Shown here in pieces: positions 8,842 through 14,315 of a stretch of 14,315 nucleotides of DNA. The stretch's first letter is position 1, and each line of letters starts with the position of its first letter. The DNA lies in assembly GCA_019137255.1 (NCBI GenBank), contig WPDH01000513.1:1-14315 (forward strand), written 5' to 3'. A program made the translations under genes and the position numbers. The notes beneath the pieces are model-generated. The model was given only the letters and a program-made list of their open reading frames with translations. It was not told the origin of the DNA and ran no database searches. The stretch comes from Corinectria fuckeliana (Eukaryota > Ascomycota > Sordariomycetes > Hypocreales > Nectriaceae).

Positions 8842-11126
8842 TTCCACGTCTGCTCCCCCGCGTTTCCCGGCGCCTCGACTGGTTTCCACGGCTCCAGTCG
8901 CACAATCAGAGTCGGCTCGCGCCAGCTCTCCCTCTCCCCTCGGCGAGGGCATCATCGAAACACTCTATAGCCACCCTAATGCCAAAATCATATCCTTTAG
9001 TGCCTCCGGAAGGGCACTCTCTCGGTCCGGACTTCCGGGCGATGACGCACCGGGCAGCCTTTCGTGGTCCTCGCAGCTTGAGAGGACTATAGCTGTTGGT
9101 GAGTTTACGCTATTTTGAAATCTCCACCTGCACCCTTTCCCGCTGACCAGACGTATCAGGTCCATTTCGAATATATCGAGCTACCGGGTCCGTCGCGTTC
9201 CTAAACTGCGGCTCTGCTCTGCAGCCCATCTTGCCCAAGAGCCAATGCTGGTGTATCGATGAGATAAATAGCAAGTTCGTCCTGCAAATCCGCCGACCAC
9301 AATACTGGAGGATAGAGCTTCCCGTGGCCGACCCTGAAGACCAAGACCGTGCAGAAGCACTCCGAGAAGTCTTGGGTAAAATCTTGCAGTTTGAGAAGAC
9401 AATATGCCCCTTCAAACGGACTTTCATTGTCGAGCTACCCGAGGGCCCCGAGGGCCCCGTAATTAAGAAGCCATGGACACCCGTGCTACGATCACCACCT
9501 GTCACCCCGGTTATCGACGCCGCCTCGCCTGTATCGCCCATCCTAGCTCGCAGAGCTTCTATAATCCCGCCAGCCGCGACCCTGACCTCCCTTAGCAACG
9601 AGCGACATCGTAAAGTACCCGAAAACCCACCGGCTAGTCGACCAGAGAGCTCAAGTCAAAGTCCATTCGTACCCTTACGTGTTGGCGAACTAGAAAACAG
9701 AATCGATATTGAGAATGCAGAAAGACTGGAAGCATTCAACGGAAGCGGAAACCTTTTTGACCGCACGTGGGATATGGAAGGTCCACAACATCAACAAGAC
9801 CCAAAGGCGCCGAGACAGCGAGATGACGGAAGCGAGCTCCCGTATCCCGATTATGACCCCTCCACTGAACACCAATACAACATTGTGTCCCACCGCCTAG
9901 CCGACATTGCGCAGAGTCCACAACAAGACGGTACTGAGTCTCGACGCCCACTCCTCAAACCCTTACTTGTTCCATCGACCTCTCCCGACGCACAGCACCA
10001 TACTTCGTTAAGCAACTTGACCACCCCTAGACGATATTCAAGCGAGATGTATCACGAGTCATCCCCAGCCATCGAGCCGCAGCCTCTAGATATCTCCAAG
10101 TCTGGCTATGAGTTACATGAGGGCACCGGAAGTCACAAGGACCGAATGAAGACCCGACTCCGTATGGCAAGGTCAACGACTATGCCATCGCACGTGAAGC
10201 TTGCTACGGACAGCTCTACAGAATTGAACACTTCACACCACGTGCCGCTCCAAGGCCGAAAGGAGTCATCCTCTGGCGACACCAGTCGAGTCGAAGAGCA
10301 GCGGCCTCGACGTCGCGGCAGTGAGGACTCGTTTCATAGCGTACAGTCATCGTTGTCGCCGTCAACCCCTACCCTGCCGCACTCTCCCAAAGCCCATGGG
10401 ACGATAACGACTGGCAAAGACCCGGTCGACAATGACATAGCGTCGCACGGGGAAGATATTTCGGAGACGAGAAGCGGCTGGGAGACGGGATCGGATGGAG
10501 GCAGTGTGGCTTCCCACGAGAGCGTTACTACGGATCCAGACGATCTGCCACTGAAGATGGTGGGTGCGTTCCCGACCAGCACTACTCCGGATGCTGTGGA
10601 GGAGTCGCCTGCTCCAGTAACCAGGCCTCGGCGGTCCACGGCAAGCCACCGAGCCACCACGAGTAGTATATCCGTAAGGGGAGGTCCTTTATCGCCTCTT
10701 CCTTCGGCGGCGAACCTCTTTACCCCCGCCCAAATGCGTCGACCTTACCAAAGCAAACTAGACGCCGTCAAGAGAATTCCCATGGCCATAATCACCAAGA
10801 CGCTCGAAATGATACTAGGTCCTCCGAGCTATCTAATCAATCTGATGCTGCGAGTGGCGGCGAAAATCCTTGCTGGGGAGTGGAGAGGCCTCGTAACCGG
10901 ATACAACGACGATGGGGAGGAGATCCCGGTGCAATGGGACTATTCGGAGGGCGAATTGAGTGACTGGAGCGACGATGAGCCGTATATGGGCCCTCAACGC
11001 GGCCGGCAACCTCACCACCGCCGTCACTCTCGGGCTAAGCATGGCAAGGGAACCGCAGACGAAAGCCCTGAGAGCCCTGAAAGCCCCGTATCCACGAAAA
11101 GCAGCCGAAGTTGGGGCGTCGACTAA
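8834..11126 (+). CDS. inp1: Inp1 (inheritance of peroxisomes protein 1), exons 8834-9098 and 9160-11126
   Basis: The spliced product has 743 residues. The start is an ACCATGG context; translation without splicing would stop at 9116-9118. Residues about 43-183 hold the conserved Inp1 region: TLYSHPNAKIISF (44-56), ERTIAVGPFRIYR (83-95), FLNCGSALQPILPKSQCW (102-119), and RRPQYWRIE to FKRTFIVELPE. The middle (about 195-610) is polar, Ser/Pro-rich and probably disordered. A conserved C-terminal block has a hydrophobic segment at about 638-660 and WDYSEGELSDW at 681-691. Yeast Inp1 is a peripheral peroxisomal protein that binds Pex3 and plasma-membrane PI(4,5)P2 and holds peroxisomes at the mother cortex; the role in filamentous fungi is less defined. 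Residue 113, the first codon of the long exon-2 frame at 9231, is TTG and not a start. No RIP damage is visible. Identification is from remembered family motifs. Confidence 0.9.
9099..9159 (+). other. inp1: inp1 intron, 61 bp, phase 1
   Basis: The donor GTGAGT (9099-9104), branch-like GCTGAC (9142-9147) and acceptor TATCAG ending at 9159 fit the fungal consensus. Splicing joins ERTIAV, a split Gly codon (g/gt) and PFRIYR, restoring the conserved Inp1 motif. Without splicing the frame stops at 9116-9118. The length is typical of fungal introns. Confidence 0.92.
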
Positions 11127-11691
11127 GCGAGGACCGGCAGAATTTAGCATGGCTTTGCCATCATGAAATGTAAGATAGGAGGAGTTTCGCAGAACGGGAG
11201 AGTCAGATAATGTAATGAACCGAGGTGGTGCAGGTTGTACGAGCCGAGCGAGTTGAGCATATATGGGCCCAGGAACAGGTACTAGCTGGTGTTGGATATT
11301 ATGAAAGAGCATTGTCATGGGGCCAGTTGCTCCAGGACTAACTCGTCAGGTTCACAATGAGGAGGAGACGGCATGACACGGCTGGATGAAACCCCGGACG
11401 AAGGCTGACGATCCGGGGCGGAGTTTCTATTTACTGTCTATATAGAGGTTTAGTATTAGTGTTAAAGCAGATAATGTAGGATAATAAGAAAGTCTAATAT
11501 GAAACACGAGCCCCGGGTGATCGCATGCTATGCGCGATGTGTTAGGCGTTAATGTCACTTAAGCAATAGTGGCTTCACCTTAGTGAACCCCTTTGTTCTG
11601 TTTCACGAAACTAACAAGCGAGGCAAATATCCTATTAATTTGTAATTAGTTTTCTTACACAGATATTTACGCTAACAAGATAATCTAAAGT
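11127..11691 (+). other. inp1 3' flank and right end of the balanced-composition island
   Basis: No credible gene was seen. The inp1 3' UTR and polyadenylation site should lie in the first few hundred bases; no AATAAA was found close to the stop, which is normal in fungi. A GC-rich hairpin (CCCCGGA at 11392-11398, TCCGGGG at 11412-11418) and a near-palindrome around 11520-11540 are the only structures. AT content climbs from about 11630 and full RIP composition starts near 11692. Confidence 0.6.
11392..11418 (+). terminator. GC-rich hairpin downstream of inp1
   Basis: Seven perfect base pairs (ccccgga and tccgggg) enclose a 13-nt loop, and the stem can extend by CG/CG past one bulge. It lies 266 bp after the inp1 stop. 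It may fold in the 3' UTR or a longer transcript; a terminator role is only a guess, since fungal Pol II does not need such hairpins. Confidence 0.3.
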
Positions 11692-11871
11692 GGCGGAATT
11701 ATTATATTAGGCTGATCTGTTATAGCCTGCTTATATTATAGCTGTATTTCTTATAATAATATAATTAGCTACTAAGTATAATAGTTATAAGAAAGTATAT
11801 AAAATAATAAGAAAACTCTTTTAATAAATAGTAAGAATATTATAATAATAAGAGAGTATTATATATAGTAT
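11692..11871. other. RIP-degraded junction DNA between the gene island and copy B
   Basis: Composition changes within tens of bases from normal to AT-rich. Nothing in it was identified. It may be the end of another element, because a few GC-containing words survive at 11692-11735. Confidence 0.45.
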
Positions 11872-12095
11872 TTTATTTATTTATACCTAATTTAGCTAGT
11901 AGCTATTTAGTTCTTCTTTTAAGTAACTTAAACTAATTTATAATAAAAGGGAAAAACTCTTAATAGTAAGCTATAAGATAAAAAACCTTTTACTACTCTT
12001 ACCTAAGAGAAAAGTAAGTTAAGCTTAGTATATATATATAATAATATAAGTTATAAGTAGGTTTACTTTATAAGAAAAGCTAATTATATACTTAT

Positions 12096-12097
12096 NN
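12096..12097. other. Assembly gap (NN) in copy B
   Basis: Copy A has 153 bp at the matching place (6522-6674) with aligned flanks on both sides, so the real missing length is probably about 150 bp. Confidence 0.75.
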
Positions 12098-12306
12098 AGT
12101 ATTTACTCTCTTAGTTAGTTAATTAGTCTAAATACTATAAAGGCTAAACTTAAACCTAAGTCTAATCTAGCTTAAAACTACTTTAAAAGCTATTTAAGCC
12201 CTCTTTAAGCTAAGTAGTTTAGTACTATAGTTAGTATTAGTATTAATACTATTATAACTTATAGTAAGTATACTATATATTTATACTACTTACTTAAAAT
12301 ACTAAA

Positions 12307-12308
12307 NN
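12307..12308. other. Assembly gap (NN) in copy B
   Basis: Copy A has 23 bp here (6290-6312) between aligned flanks, so about 20 bp is probably missing. Confidence 0.7.
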
Positions 12309-13670
12309 TATTTCTTACTTATTTTTACTCTTTTTATATTATATAATATATATAAGATTATATTAAGTATAAGCTATTATAGTTATAATATATTAAAAAG
12401 ATCTTACTAGTAAAAGTAAAGTATATTATATTTATTATATAATAAGCTCTCTTATAGTAGTTATACTTAGCTTATTTCTAATAGTATTATATAATATATT
12501 TAAAGTAAAAACACTTAAAGTACTATTTAGATTAAATCTTTTTTAAATAAGACTTAGTCTAATATACTTTTATAACTATAATTATACTTTAGTTATAAAG
12601 TTTATTTATATCTATTAGTTTAGTTAATAATATAACTAGTAACTAATAAGATCTAGTAATATAATAGCTTTATAATAGTTTTATAATATATATCTTAATA
12701 TTATTTACTTATTAGATATTTACTATAAGATTTTTAAGTAAACCTTTTATATAACTAGTTAAAACTCTCTTAGTAACTATTATAAATTATCTTAAAACTT
12801 AATATATACTTATATTAAAAATAGTAAGAATCTAAGTATTATCTTTTAAGAGATTTATAATTAGTTTATAAAAAAGAACTATAATATTCTTACTAAAAAG
12901 GTAATATAAGACTACTATAAGTAAGAGATAATCTCTTAAGAGAGTATAATTAATAATTATTATAATATCTAATAGTATATAAGATATAATATTAGGAGTT
13001 ATACTAAGTAACCTAATAATAATCTTCTTATTAAGATAAGAAAAAATCACTTTTAATAGTAGTATTATTAGAGACTAAAATATTCTTTTATTATAAATAA
13101 CTTAAGCTTAAGTTAAGATCTTAATAGGTATTTTCTAAAAGATAGCTAATATTACTTTTTTAATAGTAGTTATAATTATTTTTATAAGAGATAGTAAGAT
13201 TAAGATCTTATTACTTATATATTAAGTATAACTTAAAATAATATTAGCTAAAACTATTACTATTTTCTAAACTAAAAGAAAAATAGCTTTTAAGATAATT
13301 ACTTTAAGTTTATATTTAGTTTTAATAATAAGATTTTTAAATTAATTATAAGTTATTTTTATACTAAGCTTAGCTTATAATAAGAGTAGGTTTTATAGTA
13401 AAAAAAATTTCTTAAGAGAGAAAAAAAGATAGTTTATAATCTTAATATTTTCTATTTAACTTAGCTTACTTATTATATATAATATAATAATAATATAAGA
13501 GTAGAAAAAAAGTAAAAAAGATTTATAAAGAAAGATACTTAGGTTAAAATAGATTTTAAAAGTATAACTAAAATATAATAAGAGCAGCTATTAAATGTTT
13601 ATAAAAGGTTATTTAAGCTTAAGTTAAAACTAAAAAAAAAAAAAATTAATTAAAATATAATTATTATATA

Positions 13671-13739
13671 GTTTTTTCTATATTTATATAAAATAAAAGT
13701 ACTATTTACCTTTTAAGTTTATAAAGTATAAAAAAATTT
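13671..13739 (+). mobile_element. SINE-like element S2, 5'-truncated, with 12-bp target-site duplication
   Basis: It matches the last about 70 bp of S1, from the hairpin's right arm to the tail, which here has decayed to an A-run. It is flanked on both sides by aattattatata (13659-13670 and 13740-13751). A 5' truncation with a direct duplication of the target fits target-primed reverse transcription. Because the flanking sequence is only A and T, the 12-bp match is less specific than it looks. Confidence 0.6.
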
Positions 13740-13856
13740 AATTATTATATAAAAGTAAAATAAAATAAAATAAAAATAATTATAAGAAAAAAGTAAACTT
13801 AATATTAAGTTTATTTTAATTTAAATCTTAAAATATTATAATTTTTATATTTTTAA
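13740..13856. other. RIP-degraded spacer between S2 and copy C
   Basis: A and T dominate and an A-rich run with repeated taaaa units lies at about 13755-13775. Nothing else was recognised. It probably belongs to the DNA into which S2 and copy C inserted. Confidence 0.4.
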
Positions 13857-14169
13857 CTTTTATAAATATTTAATAGTTACTTTAGTCTTAGTAAAAAAAC
13901 TATTTACTTATATATAGTAATAGTATAAGAGGCTTAACCTAAGTTTACTATATAAAAGATATAAGTTTTTATCTAATTTTATAGTTTTTCTTATATCTAT
14001 ATAAAATAAAAGTACTATTTACCTTTTAGGTTTATAAAATATAAATAAATAAATAAATAAATAGTTACTTTTATTATATTTTAGTTATATACCTAAAATT
14101 AATTTTAATTTAACTAACTTTTTTTATAAACTTTTTTTACTTTTTTTTACTTTTATATTATTATTATAT
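13857..14169 (+). mobile_element. 1.9-kb repeat, copy C (5' end only, split by S3)
   Basis: 13857-13883 and 14072-14169 together match the first about 115 bp of copy A (5052-5168) with only RIP-type differences. The SINE-like element S3 sits between them. At about 14170 the match stops where an antisense SINE-like tail begins, so C is cut by a second insertion; whether it resumes beyond the window cannot be seen. Confidence 0.65.
13884..14059 (+). mobile_element. SINE-like element S3, full length, with 12-bp target-site duplication
   Basis: It aligns with S1 from end to end and ends in five or so ATAA/TAAA units. It is flanked by aatagttacttt on both sides (13872-13883 and 14060-14071). The uninterrupted target can be seen in copy A (about 5069-5080) and, inverted, in copy B (about 13589 on the minus strand), so this is an insertion with a visible empty site. 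The hairpin arms are at 13957-13965 and 13990-13998. S3 is younger than copy C. Confidence 0.7.
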
Positions 14170-14228
14170 TTATTTATTTATTTATACTTTATAAACCTAA
14201 AAGGTAAATAATACTTTTATTTTATATA
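14170..14228 (-). mobile_element. SINE-like element S4, 5'-truncated, antisense
   Basis: On the minus strand it carries the S1/S3 3' end: aaaataaaagta, ccttttaggtttataaagtata and the (ATAA)n tail. It stops about 60 bp from the tail. It sits where the copy C match ends. The exact left border is uncertain because the tail merges with AT-rich DNA. Confidence 0.55.
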
Positions 14229-14315
14229 TTTTTTATTTATTTATACTTTATAAACTTAAAAAATAAATAGTACTTTTATTTTATATAAATATAAGAAAAA
14301 CTATAAAATTAGATA
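14229..14315 (-). mobile_element. SINE-like element S5, antisense, running off the window
   Basis: A second antisense copy adjoins S4 with its own (ATAA)n tail. It reads back through the right hairpin arm region and the conserved loop (tatctaattttatag) to the window edge, so it is longer than S4 and may be full length beyond 14315. Confidence 0.55.

Larger units (their letters stand above)
11872..13608 (-). mobile_element. 1.9-kb tailed repeat, copy B (inverted relative to A)
   Basis: On the minus strand this reads from ttataaaagg (right end) to the (ATAA)n tail at the left end and aligns with copy A throughout. B lacks one of A's two 16-bp units beside the tail. It has NN gaps at 12096-12097 and 12307-12308, where A carries 153 bp and 23 bp. 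Adding the missing bases gives about 1.91 kb, the same as A after its own gap is filled. No target-site duplication could be supported. The 72-codon frame at 12832-13050 is a chance survivor in RIP sequence. The element family is unknown; a non-LTR-type origin is inferred from the tail. Confidence 0.75.

Noticed and set aside
8447..9092. Plus-strand frames of 109 and 103 codons
   Set aside because: Both are low-complexity Pro/Ser/Arg frames from the pyrimidine-rich leader and the other frame of inp1 exon 1. The ATG at 8781 is treated as an upstream ATG only.
9231..11126. A 631-codon gene starting at 9231
   Set aside because: The first codon is TTG inside the conserved Inp1 motif. The true start is 8834 with an intron at 9099-9159, which restores family residues upstream.
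10833..11318. 161-codon minus-strand frame
   Set aside because: It is antisense to the conserved inp1 C-terminus and has no recognisable motif, so it is a shadow of the GC-rich coding frame.
12832..13050. 72-codon minus-strand frame rich in Ile, Leu and Tyr, looking like a membrane protein
   Set aside because: It lies within copy B. The composition is what AT-only DNA with TpA excess encodes, and the copy A counterpart is open in the same way without any recognised family.
1..14315. CRISPR arrays, tRNA or rRNA genes
   Set aside because: No regularly spaced direct repeats, no cloverleaf with a GTTCRANNC-type box, and no rRNA-like conserved stretch were found.

Overview
The window looks like a piece of a filamentous ascomycete genome (Pezizomycotina, probably a Sordariomycete-type fungus). 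Three things point there: a gene with a 61-bp GT-AG intron whose protein reads as fungal Inp1 (inheritance of peroxisomes), TTAGGG-type telomere units, and long flanks carrying the signature of repeat-induced point mutation (RIP). In the flanks CpA, TpG and CpG are almost absent and TpA is everywhere.

Layout. (1) 1-7706 is a very AT-rich, RIP-degraded block of dead transposons. It holds a Ty3/Gypsy pol relic (about 1488-4205, perhaps with a chromodomain to about 4400), a 1.9-kb repeat called copy A here (5052-6901), and a short (ATAA)n-tailed SINE-like copy (566-730). (2) At 7707-7724 three telomere-type hexamers sit exactly at the switch to normal composition. (3) 7725-about 11690 is a balanced-composition island. 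It has a possible gene remnant on the minus strand beside the telomere repeat, a long leader/promoter region, and one intact two-exon gene, inp1 (8834-11126, plus strand, 743 residues). (4) 11692-14315 is AT-rich RIP DNA again. It carries copy B of the 1.9-kb repeat inverted relative to A, a third copy C, and at least four more SINE-like insertions, two of them with 12-bp target-site duplications.

The only gene that looks functional is inp1. Inp1 in yeast tethers peroxisomes at the cell cortex through Pex3 and plasma-membrane phosphoinositide. Everything else with recognisable coding content is mutated beyond function. The island is bracketed by the inverted A and B copies, whose 3' tails both face the gene.

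The three NN pairs (6009, 12096, 12307) are undersized assembly gaps: each falls where the sister copy of the 1.9-kb repeat carries extra sequence. All repeat alignments were done by eye. No completely new system stands out. The most interesting signals are the SINE-like family with a stem that changes in a compensated way between copies, and the telomere repeat at the compositional junction.
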